Source of the DNA: Microseira sp003486305
Lineage (GTDB): Bacteria; Cyanobacteriota; Cyanobacteriia; Cyanobacteriales; Aerosakkonemataceae
Direction: 5' to 3'
Assembly (NCBI GenBank): GCA_031969655.1
Contig: DALYJX010000002.1
Span: 1 to 64,000 of the forward strand
Length of the DNA: 64,000 nucleotides
Positions within the stretch are counted from its first letter, which is position 1; each line of letters starts with the position of its first letter. Below are positions 51,310 through 59,671 of the stretch, piece by piece. Under the pieces are notes generated by a model that was not told the origin of the DNA, made no database searches, and saw nothing but the letters and a program-made list of their open reading frames with translations. The position numbers were made by a program, and so were the translations under genes.

Positions 51310-51792
51310 TTACTGCTGCCTCTTAAATATTTCAATCGCTATTTCCATTTCTTCAATTTCCAAATCCGTACCACTAGAACTTAAGTCAGAAACTATGTAA
51401 CTAACAGGCCAAGCACCTTGGAATTCAAATCTTGCTTGTGGATTTGCAGCTTGGTTATAGATAGTTAAAGAACCATCTCGACGTTGTTTAGCCCAATTTC
51501 CTTCTTGAACTGCTTCAAACCATTTCCATAAAGTGGCAGATTTAGTCATGCCTCGGCGCAAAGTAATGTTATTGGTTTTCACATTACCGGGAACTTTGGT
51601 GCGAACAATGTAACCTGAGCTAGCTTTTCCCCATTTCTTAGGAGTAACCTCACAAACTTCAATGACTTCCTGGCTGTGCTTAAACCCTTTGCATTCCATA
51701 AAGTACGCATCTACGGGTTCTTGACTACCATCCAGCTTTAGTTCTATATAAAAGCGGGAGTTTATGAGAAGTTCTGGAAAATTGTTTAGCAT
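51310..51792 (-). CDS. Inner tube protein (gp19 family), second copy
   Basis: A 160-residue tube family member: NSRFYIELKLDGSQEPVDAY, then FMECKGFKHSQEVIEV, VRTKVPGNVKTNNITLRRGM and the ending TDLEIEEMEIAIEIFKR. The T-NNITLRRGMTKS-TLWKWF core is the gp19 signature. It is separated from the first tube gene by 126 bases containing a long imperfect hairpin. Confidence 0.88.
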   Translation of the reverse strand: MLNNFPELLINSRFYIELKLDGSQEPVDAYFMECKGFKHSQEVIEVCEVTPKKWGKASSGYIVRTKVPGNVKTNNITLRRGMTKSATLWKWFEAVQEGNWAKQRRDGSLTIYNQAANPQARFEFQGAWPVSYIVSDLSSSGTDLEIEEMEIAIEIFKRQQ

Positions 51793-51824
51793 TTAATCTC
51801 CTTAAATTGGGTACTAACCCAAGC

Positions 51825-51897
51825 TGTAGGGTGGGCATTGCCTATTTCTACGGCTGATATCCTCATTAAAGTGTTTTCTGGCACTACCCACCCTACA
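51825..51897. promoter_or_regulatory. Intra-operon inverted repeat between tube genes
   Basis: TGTAGGGTGGG (51825-51835) and its exact complement (51887-51897), extended to 16 of 18 matching bases, enclose about 37 bases. The GTAGGGTGGGC motif is a dispersed cyanobacterial repeat. In the leftward transcript it would form a strong stem behind the first tube gene and may shield the abundant sheath/tube mRNA or reduce readthrough. Confidence 0.55.
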
Positions 51898-51918
51898 AAA
51901 ATGTTTGTGACTGCACTA

Positions 51919-52395
51919 TTACACGGGTACGCGCTTAATACCTTCGTGGACTACCGTAATAGTCTCGTTTGCTACATCAGAACCACCTGCTTCTAGCTTA
52001 GGCCCTTCATACTTTGTAGGAAACGCTTTGACTATTTCCCACCGAGCTTTTTGCGTTCCAGCTTGGTCGTAGACGGTAATTGAAGCTTCTTTTCTGTTAT
52101 TGTCTGACCACTCGTTTTTTCCTCCATCATTTTTGTTGCAAGCTGCATACCAGTTGTAAATGTCTAAGTCGGTAGTAGCAACAACCTTAACCGTTACTGG
52201 TGTAAACTTTACTTGGGTAGGAGCAGCTTGGCGTAGGTTAATAGCACCTTTTCCCGAACCTAGAACTTTGTCACCTCCAGCTGCGGGTGATTCAGCACTT
52301 AATCCAGAAACTTCGAGAATCATCTTTTGCTCAATGCCCGGTGAGGCTTCAAAGTAAAACCTACAATTAACCAGAATTTCTTGTTTATCGGCCAT
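51919..52395 (-). CDS. Inner tube protein (gp19/Afp1-like), first copy
   Basis: A 158-residue tube protein: VNCRFYFEASPGIEQKMILE, VSGLSAESPAAGGDKVLGSG, TPVTVKVVATTDLDIYNWYA and the ending NETITVVHEGIKRV. Position directly behind the sheath gene and the compact length fit the major tube subunit. ATG 52395 has no competitor. High expression would be expected with the sheath. Confidence 0.9.
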   Translation of the reverse strand: MADKQEILVNCRFYFEASPGIEQKMILEVSGLSAESPAAGGDKVLGSGKGAINLRQAAPTQVKFTPVTVKVVATTDLDIYNWYAACNKNDGGKNEWSDNNRKEASITVYDQAGTQKARWEIVKAFPTKYEGPKLEAGGSDVANETITVVHEGIKRVPV

Positions 52396-52449
52396 AATTC
52401 AACTCCTAAAACTAAGAGATTTTTGTTTTAATTACTTGTGAGAACCGAA

Positions 52450-54102
52450 CTATTCTTCGTCTCGACTGTTCCACTGACTAATGCGGAAGATGACAAACTC
52501 AGCTGGTCGAACTGGACAAACACCGACTTCTATATACAAGCGACCTAAAATCATAGTGTCGGGAGTGTTAATTGTCTCATCGCATTTGACGTAGAATGCT
52601 TGCTCTGGTGATGCTCCAAACAATGCGCCTTCCCGCCAGATACGTTCCAGGAAATTACTTACAGTACGACGTACTCTTGCCCATAAATCTTCGTCGTTTG
52701 GCTCGAATACAACCCATTGGGTTCCCAGTTCAATTGATTTCTCGATATAGCTCATCAAACGCCGCACGCTAATATAACGCCATTCGGTTTTTTCGGGTTC
52801 TACCAATGTTCTTGCACCCCAAATTTTAATACCCCGATTTGGGAAGGTGCGAATGCAATTAATACCTTTGGGGTTAAGCAATTCTTGTTCGCGGAAGTTG
52901 CAATCATAAGCTAAACCGATAACGCCCCTTGGAGTTTCATTTGCTGGTGCTTTGTAAACTCCTCGCGTTTCATCTATGCGCGACCAAACGCCCATCATGT
53001 GACCGCAAGGAGGTATTAAAATTGGTTTGCCGTTGTTGCGGGGATTGGCAACTTTAATCCAAGGATAATAAAGCGCCCCAAACATGGAACGACGACCGAA
53101 ATCATCTAACCAATTAACTACTTGTTGCGGCTTAACGCGATCGGGCGGCGTATCCAAAACTACCATGCGATTAGGAGGATTAGGTGCAGCATTTTCGCAC
53201 AAGCTAATCATCAATTCCATGATGCCGTGAATTTGGTCTTCATCCAACAATCCCGCTTGATATGCCCGCATTAAATCGGGACAAGCAATCATGGTAATTT
53301 CATCTATTTCATAAAGCCCTTGGATACCGCTGCGGTCATCGCGTACCCCTTGCACATATCGCGCCAAGTTCTCTTGTGTAGGTAATTCTGGAGGCGGGCT
53401 AACTTCGTATTGTCCATCAAGAGGACGACGGGCTAGGGGAAGTCCTCTTTGAGTTAGGTCTGTGACAGTAATATACTGAGATTCTTGGACTGCTGTTAGT
53501 ACATAATTTCCTATCTCTGGCTGTACATTCCGATCCATTGTCAGGTTTTGATGCCTTTCTAATTCTTGCCCTTCTCGCTTAATAACGAGAGTGAAGAATT
53601 CGGCTGGTACTGGTGCAGGAGTGTTGGAATCTTCAGGGATAGTTTTGGGATCGCCCGGTAAAATTTCTACAGTAAGCGAACCGTTATTTGTTTCTTCTTC
53701 TTTGAGAGCAAATTGCAAAGATTCCCGTTTTGCAGGTGTTTTAATGGTGAGGGCATTTGATTCTGGCCCTGGTTGAGTGGTTTCTTCTGCTGGTTTGGGG
53801 AGTTGAGTACCGATGCTAATCACCCAACAGCGAGCGCCTCCGTTTAAGAACCAACCGTTAACAGCAAATGGTAGGTAGGCGTTGAAATCTGTGAAACCAT
53901 CAGAGTTTTCTTTACCAAAGTATTCCAGGTATTGATTCCAAGTCGTTACTAACATTGGCTTGCCTATTTCTGCTCCACCGCGTATTGTTTCGGTAAAGCC
54001 AATAAAGCCAGCAATATTAGTTTGTACGCCTTCTATAGGGCGACTACCTCGGTCAATTTCTTCAACGTATACACCAGGGGCAAAATAATCGAGTCTTGGC
54101 AT
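52450..54102 (-). CDS. Contractile tail sheath protein
   Basis: A 550-residue sheath protein, apparently the only one (Afp has three). The N-terminus RLDYFAPGVYVEEIDRGSRP, then IEGVQTNIAGFIGFTETIRG is the family signature. The conserved C-terminal core has GVIGLAYDCNFREQELLNPK, IRTFPNRGIKIWGARTL, WRYISVRRLMSYIEKSIELG and the ending VCPVRPAEFVIFRISQWN. The central part (about 110-225) is a variable outer domain. GGAG lies eight bases before the ATG. It is the first gene of the main leftward CIS operon. Confidence 0.95.
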   Translation of the reverse strand: MPRLDYFAPGVYVEEIDRGSRPIEGVQTNIAGFIGFTETIRGGAEIGKPMLVTTWNQYLEYFGKENSDGFTDFNAYLPFAVNGWFLNGGARCWVISIGTQLPKPAEETTQPGPESNALTIKTPAKRESLQFALKEEETNNGSLTVEILPGDPKTIPEDSNTPAPVPAEFFTLVIKREGQELERHQNLTMDRNVQPEIGNYVLTAVQESQYITVTDLTQRGLPLARRPLDGQYEVSPPPELPTQENLARYVQGVRDDRSGIQGLYEIDEITMIACPDLMRAYQAGLLDEDQIHGIMELMISLCENAAPNPPNRMVVLDTPPDRVKPQQVVNWLDDFGRRSMFGALYYPWIKVANPRNNGKPILIPPCGHMMGVWSRIDETRGVYKAPANETPRGVIGLAYDCNFREQELLNPKGINCIRTFPNRGIKIWGARTLVEPEKTEWRYISVRRLMSYIEKSIELGTQWVVFEPNDEDLWARVRRTVSNFLERIWREGALFGASPEQAFYVKCDETINTPDTMILGRLYIEVGVCPVRPAEFVIFRISQWNSRDEE

Positions 54103-54307
54103 ATAAAGTCTCCAAGTGGGTGATAAATCTGCTATACGTATGCCGAGTTAAGGGGAATTTACCTGTTGTTTAGATACTCATAGGTACTCAATTTACTAGA
54201 CCAGTTATACTTTGTCGCTTGTCTAAAGTTGAGTTTTGAGCCATCTCTAGGTCAGCTAAAAGCCAATCTTAAGAGCGGGTAATTAGCCGAACTTTTGGTT
54301 AGCTGTT

Positions 54308-54388
54308 ACTTACAAACTGGCAATACCTAGCTTAGGTGCGGCTAAAGCAGCCTGGGTGCGATCGCTAACTCCCAACTTGCTCAAAATA
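54308..54388 (-). pseudogene. LuxR/NarL-type HTH remnant
   Basis: The reverse strand reads NILSKLGVSDRTQAALAAPK then LGIASL and a stop, which is the end of a LuxR-type HTH (recognition helix region and terminal residues). The frame closes with a TGA immediately upstream, where a palindromic element begins, so only about 26 codons survive. It may be the remnant of a former regulator next to the CIS promoter. Confidence 0.55.
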
Positions 54389-54692
54389 TTGGGATCTCAC
54401 GTACTTGGAGTGATAATAAAATCTCATCAATGATTCTGAGAGGTTTTGGTATAAGGCTTGTAGGTTGGGTTGCCGTTTGGTTAGCCCAACCTACAAATTG
54501 ATTAGCCAAATTTATCACCCTAAGTACTGGAGATCCGTCAAGGTGAATAACCCGCGCTTCTTTGCGGAACATGCTGGCAAGCAGATTCGATTCTCAGTAG
54601 ATGGCGCGATTCTTGCACCTGGAAAATTGAATGTCAAAACCGTAACTCTGTGCCAAAGGAATCATCCGTTCTAAGTTAAGTAAAAAAAGAAA

Positions 54693-54724
54693 CACAATAA
54701 TTTGTGGCAAAACAAATTATTGTG
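54693..54724 (-). terminator. Candidate Rho-independent terminator on the reverse strand
   Basis: CACAATAATTTG and its perfect complement with an eight-base loop, followed on the reverse strand by TTTCTTTTTTTAC. No leftward gene is recognised upstream, so it may serve a non-coding transcript or insulate the CIS operon. Confidence 0.45.
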
Positions 54725-55081
54725 CGGTTTGATTGGTTATTCAGGGGTTATCCTGACAGGTGCAAGATGTGAGTAAAAGCACATTTTTGCGTCAGCCCTG
54801 TCAAAGCAAACCAATCGGCACTCTTGTCAATCAAGTTTTTTTACGTGAGGCACTTAATAGTAAAAGTCAATATCTGTCAAGCTTAACTGTCAAGTTTTTT
54901 GTACCCGTTTCGCTACCGTCTCCTATGGTTCCGGTGTTTGATCAAAGGAGAGCAGTTGAGAGCGAAATTTTGAAGCTGGTTTGGGCAAAAGATCTGACTG
55001 GTGCAAACTGGCAGGAAGTGAGGTTTTGTGCATGTTACGCAAAGCTCACTTATAAGTATAAAATAAAATATATTCGCCTAA

Positions 55082-56689
55082 ATGAGCCTAAGTACTGTGA
55101 TTCCCCAAGATTGCCTCAAAGCGGTAGCAACTGAATACTTTGTATCCGACAACGAGTTAGAAGTGTTGTCGATGGCGTTGCGGGGCGAACCGATTCTTGG
55201 GATCGCCAAAAAGCTAGACCTGAGTCCGGAAGCAGTCCGCAAGAGACTCGGCGAGGTCTACAAGAAGTTTCGCATTACCGGCGCTGGACCTGGGAAATTA
55301 GCTAAGTTGATGTCGCTGCTTGATTCGCTGCACCAAAAAAGCTTGAAGCGAGACAATTTAGCAGGCGCAGAGTCGGGTGTTGTTTACAGCGAGCGATCGC
55401 GCTCTCTTCCCCGCCTCGACTGGGGGGAAGCGCCTTCTGTGTCGGTTTTCTATGGTCGCACAGAAGAGCTGGACCTGCTGAAGCGCTGGTGCGTGGATGA
55501 TTTTTGCCGCATCGTGGCGCTGTTGGGGATGACGGGAATTGGTAAAACTGCTTTATCGGTGAAGTTGGCGGAAGAGATTGGCGAGCAGTTTGATTATGTC
55601 ATTTGGCGATCGCTGCGTCGCGCCCCTAGTATTGAAAACCTCTTAGATGACCTAATTCAATCTTTACCTGACGATCGCACCAGTTATCCAACTTATAATA
55701 ATGACGATCGCATCGAGCGACTACTCGATTGTTTAAAAAAACATCGCTGCTTGATCGTACTCGATAATTTAGAATCTCTGCTTTCTGGCGAAAAGATTGC
55801 CGGACAATTTGAGGAAAAACATCAAGGCTATGGTAAACTGCTAGATCGCTTGGGAGAACGCCATCAAAGCTGCATTGTCATTACCAGTCTGGAAAAGACT
55901 AAAGAAATTGCCTTTGCCGAAGGAGAAACCTTACCCGTTCGCTCGTATCAAGTTAAAGGGTTAGATCCGGTATATGCCGAAAAGTTTTTACAAGAAAAAC
56001 AGTTAGTAGATCGGCAACAATATGAATATCTGATTCGACATTATCGAGGAAACCCTTTAGCTTTAAAAATTGTTTCCACCACGATTAAAGAGCTATTTGG
56101 CGGCAAAATATCGGAATTTTTGGCGCAAAAAGTGACGTTAGTGCAGGATATTCGAGACTTAATCAAGCAACAATACGAACGGTTATCAGAAGCGGAAAAA
56201 GAAATCGCCGGATGGCTAGCGATCGTCGGCAATCCACTGTCGTGGCAAGATATCAAATTAAATAGTTTACTATTCATCTCTGATGATGAGTTATTCGAGG
56301 CTTTAGAATCGCTGCAAAGACGCCAGATGATCGAGCGAAATGCAGCAGGGTTTACCTTTCCACCTGTGGTGATGGAGTATGTCCGAAACCAATTGAGCGA
56401 TGGAATTACACGGGAAATTTATCAAGCAATTAAGCTGTCAAAGATTCAAATTAACATGCTGAAAGCTTATTATTTGGAGCTTAAAGACGAAACAGATGAT
56501 ACTGTGGAAGACCTCAGTCCTAACATTACGGATAAGATTATAGAAACGTTAGGCAAGGTTTATCGAGATGACAGTGTTTTAAAAGAAAAACTGAGTCAAT
56601 TATGCTCAAAAATCGAAGAAAAGCCAATCGAAGAAATCGGTTATGCAGCGGAGAATATTCAATATTTGATCGATCAATTGTCTGATTAA
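55082..56689 (+). CDS. NB-ARC-like ATPase with N-terminal LuxR-like HTH
   Basis: A 535-residue protein. Residues about 15-75 form a LuxR-type HTH (DNELEVLSMALRGEPILGIA, KKLDLSPEAVRKRLGEVYKK). After a linker comes a STAND-type NTPase with Walker A LLGMTGIGKTAL (about 155), Walker B CLIVLDNLESL and GNPLALKIVS. A winged-helix-like part (YERLSEAEKEIAGWLAIVG) and a helical C-terminus follow. Cyanobacterial relatives usually continue with WD40 or TPR sensor repeats, which are missing here. It is divergent from the sheath operon and is a candidate regulator of it, by position only. Confidence 0.8.
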   Translation: MSLSTVIPQDCLKAVATEYFVSDNELEVLSMALRGEPILGIAKKLDLSPEAVRKRLGEVYKKFRITGAGPGKLAKLMSLLDSLHQKSLKRDNLAGAESGVVYSERSRSLPRLDWGEAPSVSVFYGRTEELDLLKRWCVDDFCRIVALLGMTGIGKTALSVKLAEEIGEQFDYVIWRSLRRAPSIENLLDDLIQSLPDDRTSYPTYNNDDRIERLLDCLKKHRCLIVLDNLESLLSGEKIAGQFEEKHQGYGKLLDRLGERHQSCIVITSLEKTKEIAFAEGETLPVRSYQVKGLDPVYAEKFLQEKQLVDRQQYEYLIRHYRGNPLALKIVSTTIKELFGGKISEFLAQKVTLVQDIRDLIKQQYERLSEAEKEIAGWLAIVGNPLSWQDIKLNSLLFISDDELFEALESLQRRQMIERNAAGFTFPPVVMEYVRNQLSDGITREIYQAIKLSKIQINMLKAYYLELKDETDDTVEDLSPNITDKIIETLGKVYRDDSVLKEKLSQLCSKIEEKPIEEIGYAAENIQYLIDQLSD

Positions 56690-56737
56690 ATTCCAAGAAA
56701 CCGGGTTTCAGCGTAAGTCTTAATGCGAGCAACGACC

Positions 56738-58807
56738 ATGAGTTATTGCCTCAATCCCTCGTGTGAAAATCCGTCAGATCCAGAAAATGCAAATCAAGAA
56801 TGCTGTCAAAGCTGCGGCTGTCATTTGTTGGTGAACGATCGCTATCGCGGGATTAGGAAATTAGGCGAAGGAGGTTTTGGTATAACCTATGAAGTAGATG
56901 ATAAGGGCACATCAAAAGTATTGAAAGTTTTGCAGAAAACTGATGCCAAAAGCGTTGCTCTATTTAAGCGGGAAGCAAAAGTATTAAAGGAATTAAAACA
57001 TCCAGGAATTCCCAAACTAGAAGATGATTACTTCATCTATCAGGCAGATATATACACTTTACACTGCCTGGTGATGGAGAAAATAGAAGGTTTAAATTTA
57101 GAAAAATGGCTAGAACAGCAAGATAATCAATCTATAACGGAAGCACAAGCGATCGCTTGGTTATCCCAACTCATCGACATTCTGGAAGTCTTACATCAAA
57201 AGCGGTTTTTTCACCGTGATATTAAGCCATCTAATATCATGCTTAGACAGAATCAGATGGTGTTAATTGACTTTGGAATTGCCCGAGAACTTACAGGTAA
57301 GTACTGGGAAGAAATTCACGACAAAGGTGCAACAACAAAGATAAATACGCTCCCTTATGCGTCCCCAGAGCAGATGGAAGGTAAAGCAAGATATCAATCA
57401 GATTTTTATTCGCTAGGAGTAACGTTTGTCTATTTATTAACAGGGAAAAATCCCAACGAGTTGGCGAAAAAGGATGAAAAATTGTTGTGGCGAGATAGTG
57501 CTTATCAGATTTCAAAGCCGTTTGCCGATTTAATCGATTGGTTAATTGAACCTGATATAGAAGACAGACCACCCAATACAAAATATATCCGCAAATCTTT
57601 AAAAGCTATCAAATATAACCAAATCGCTGAGTTACCAAAAATAAAAAATGCCCCGCGCAGATGGCGACTTTTACAAAGGCTTTGTGGTAGCGTTGCGGTG
57701 ACGGGGTTAGTGATGGGAGTGCGGTATTTGGGAATATTGCAATCGTGGGAGTTAGCGGCGTTTGATGGGATGATGCGATCGCTTGCAGTAGAAACACCCG
57801 ATTCGCGCATATTCATTATCGCAGTAGATGAAAACGACCGACAATATCAAGATGCCCAAAACATGCAGCGGCGAGATTCTTTGGCAGATGAAGCATTAAC
57901 GCAACTATGGCAGAAACTTGCACCCCACAAACCGCGAGTTATTGGTTTAGATATTTTTCGTCCAAGGGCGTTTGAATCTAAGTTAGCTGCTACTGTGCAG
58001 TCTCAGCCATTTATTGCTATCTGTGCAGGGGAAAGCGAAAAAGAACCGGCGATCTCCCCGCCACCGGGTACGCCATTAGATCGGATTGGTTTTGCCGAGA
58101 TGCCTACCGATCCAGATTTTAGAATTCGCCGCCACTTGTTGACGATGGATGCCGATCGAACTTGCAATACAACTGAATCGTTTGGTTTGCGGGTAGCAGA
58201 ACGTTATTTAAACCAAAAAATTGACTTGAATAAAATTGGTGCAAAAAAGCTAGAACTGGATGCGGGTGGATATCAATTGCCGAAACAAGAAGCATTTGGC
58301 TATCAAATTATGCTCAAATATCGCAGGGCTAAATTTGAGCAAAAAAACCTCAGAGAAATTCTTAACAACTCCCTGGATAATCAACTGTCTGCTTTGGTGC
58401 GCGATCGCATTATTCTCATTGGTGCAGTCAACGAAAACGACTTGCACTTTACTCCCTACAGTACGGGATTTTGGCCTGAGCGAATGCCAGGAGTTGAAAT
58501 TCACGCTCATAAAATTAGTCAGATCGTTAGCGCTGTTTTAGATCGTCGCGGTTTAATCTCGTGGTGGCCCGAATGGGCAGAATGGCTCTGGGTATGGTTT
58601 TGGGCGGTTGTTAGCGGTTTGCTGGTAGTTCAATCAAAATCGCGGGTATACTCAACAGTATGGTTAGTTTTGATACCATGCGGTCTAGGGGGAACCTGCT
58701 TTTTGTTCTTAGTTAACGGAGTTTGGATACCTTTGATTCCAGCAGCATTCGCAGTTGCGATCGCTATTGGAACTGGTGCCGCCTATACCGCATGGCGTAA
58801 CCGATGA
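56738..58807 (+). CDS. Ser/Thr protein kinase with CHASE2-like sensor domain
   Basis: A 689-residue protein. The N-terminus MSYCLNPSCENPSDP with NQECCQSCGCHLL is a Cys-rich ribbon typical of cyanobacterial kinases and fixes the start at 56738. The kinase domain (about 35-290) is complete: LGEGGFGITYEV, the Lys in KVLKVL, HRDIKPSN (about 158), DFGIA and an APE-like SPEQM. A membrane segment near 315 leads to a CHASE2-like extracytoplasmic domain (LQSWELAAFDGMMRSLAVET, RIFIIAVDENDRQYQ, VIGLDIFRP, RIILIGAVNENDLHF), then two or three membrane helices at the C-terminus. Stimulus and substrates are unknown. It follows the NB-ARC gene after about 50 bases. Confidence 0.9.
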   Translation: MSYCLNPSCENPSDPENANQECCQSCGCHLLVNDRYRGIRKLGEGGFGITYEVDDKGTSKVLKVLQKTDAKSVALFKREAKVLKELKHPGIPKLEDDYFIYQADIYTLHCLVMEKIEGLNLEKWLEQQDNQSITEAQAIAWLSQLIDILEVLHQKRFFHRDIKPSNIMLRQNQMVLIDFGIARELTGKYWEEIHDKGATTKINTLPYASPEQMEGKARYQSDFYSLGVTFVYLLTGKNPNELAKKDEKLLWRDSAYQISKPFADLIDWLIEPDIEDRPPNTKYIRKSLKAIKYNQIAELPKIKNAPRRWRLLQRLCGSVAVTGLVMGVRYLGILQSWELAAFDGMMRSLAVETPDSRIFIIAVDENDRQYQDAQNMQRRDSLADEALTQLWQKLAPHKPRVIGLDIFRPRAFESKLAATVQSQPFIAICAGESEKEPAISPPPGTPLDRIGFAEMPTDPDFRIRRHLLTMDADRTCNTTESFGLRVAERYLNQKIDLNKIGAKKLELDAGGYQLPKQEAFGYQIMLKYRRAKFEQKNLREILNNSLDNQLSALVRDRIILIGAVNENDLHFTPYSTGFWPERMPGVEIHAHKISQIVSAVLDRRGLISWWPEWAEWLWVWFWAVVSGLLVVQSKSRVYSTVWLVLIPCGLGGTCFLFLVNGVWIPLIPAAFAVAIAIGTGAAYTAWRNR

Positions 58808-58828
58808 ATATCAGCATCTATCGCCACC

Positions 58829-59671
58829 ATGACCAACATCAAATTTCCTTTAACAAAAAAATTAGCCAGCGTAGGCAGGCTTCGCTTGTATAGCCGCACC
58901 CTTAAGGGTGTCGGAATATTAAGTTTAACATTCGCAGAAATCGCGATTTCCTCGTTCCCAGGTTCCACCTGGGAACGAAATTTTAGAGGTTCTACCTCAG
59001 ATTTTTATCAAATAGCCAGCGACCAAAATCAATCACAAGAAAATCAATCACAAGGTAAACCTCGTAAAGTTACCAGGGGTGGATCTCGTGGGGACTGTTT
59101 AGCAACGCCTAAGCGATTAATTCCTTTAACAGCTTATGACGATGAACCGAGTTTAACTATCAGCACCCATCCTACCTTTTGGGTGTATGTGCCGTACAAA
59201 TCTGACCAAGCGCAAAGTGGGGAGTTTTCCTTGCAGGATACACAAGAGAACGATATTTACCGGACTCGATTTACACTCCCTGCAACGCCTGGAATTGTCA
59301 AGATTACCATCCCCGATAACAGACCCGCTTTGGAGGCAAATAAAACCTATAACTGGTATTTTAAACTAAGTTGTCCTTCAGAAAATAAACCTGAACCACA
59401 GCCAGAGGTTGTCATTGGACAGGTGAAACTGATCGCGCTTGCATCGGAACTTCAGCAACAATTAAAAGCCGCAACTACCCCACAAGCACGCCTGGATTTT
59501 TATGCAAAAAATAACATTTGGTACGACCGTTTAACCGAGCTTGGCGACAATATTTCGCTAACGGCTAATCCCAGCAGGGAATGGACTGAAATATTGAAAT
59601 ATTTTGGCTTAGAAATCATTGCCGAAGAACCGATTATTGGGAGTATCATAACCAGTTCCCCAACAGAATAA
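58829..59671 (+). CDS. DUF928 family protein with repeat-derived N-terminus
   Basis: A 280-residue protein. The DUF928 part starts at about 85: RGGSRGDCLATPKRLIPLTA, then LTISTHPTFWVYVPY, YRTRFTLPATPGIVKITIPD and NKTYNWYFKLSCPS. These are secreted or periplasmic proteins of unknown function, widespread in cyanobacteria and often next to CHASE2 or CHAT genes, as here. Residues about 14-55 are translations of two dispersed repeats (58868-58920 and 58953-58999), giving VGRLRLYSRTLKGVGI and SFPGSTWERNFRGSTS. They interrupt what must have been a signal peptide, so export may be lost. The 3' end overlaps the convergent CHAT gene by 26 bases. Confidence 0.8.
   Translation: MTNIKFPLTKKLASVGRLRLYSRTLKGVGILSLTFAEIAISSFPGSTWERNFRGSTSDFYQIASDQNQSQENQSQGKPRKVTRGGSRGDCLATPKRLIPLTAYDDEPSLTISTHPTFWVYVPYKSDQAQSGEFSLQDTQENDIYRTRFTLPATPGIVKITIPDNRPALEANKTYNWYFKLSCPSENKPEPQPEVVIGQVKLIALASELQQQLKAATTPQARLDFYAKNNIWYDRLTELGDNISLTANPSREWTEILKYFGLEIIAEEPIIGSIITSSPTE
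58868..58999. repeat. Two dispersed palindromic repeats inserted in the DUF928 gene
   Basis: 58868-58920 contains GTAGGCAGGCTTCGCTTGT and CACCCTTAAGGGTGTCGGAA and matches about 62059-62111. 58953-58977 is CGTTCCCAGG-TTCCA-CCTGGGAACG, followed by an AGAGGT...ACCTC segment, and matches 61923-61969. Confidence 0.8.

Larger units (their letters stand above)
54103..55081. promoter_or_regulatory. Divergent regulatory region of the CIS operon, with repeats and gene remnants
   Basis: A stretch of 979 bases without a convincing complete gene. 54265-54301 resembles 25013-25049 in 27 of 37 bases. A LuxR-type remnant lies at about 54308-54388. About 54392-54537 is an imperfect palindromic element with GATCTCACGTACTTGGAGTG at the left and its diverged complement at the right, plus GTAGGTTGGGTT/AGCCCAACCTAC inside. 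A perfect 12-bp hairpin with 8-base loop lies at 54693-54724; on the reverse strand it is followed by TTTCTTTTTTT, as in a terminator. The frames across 54760-55081 show no recognisable protein. Confidence 0.5.

Noticed and set aside
16769..54102. Prophage or type VI secretion system
   Set aside because: There is no capsid, portal, terminase, integrase or lysis gene, and no TssJ/L/M or ClpV. DUF4255 and the Afp15-type ATPase point to the eCIS lineage.
54760..55134. Rightward frame of 124 codons before the NB-ARC gene
   Set aside because: No recognisable domain, it overlaps the start of the real gene in another frame, and has no ribosome-binding site.
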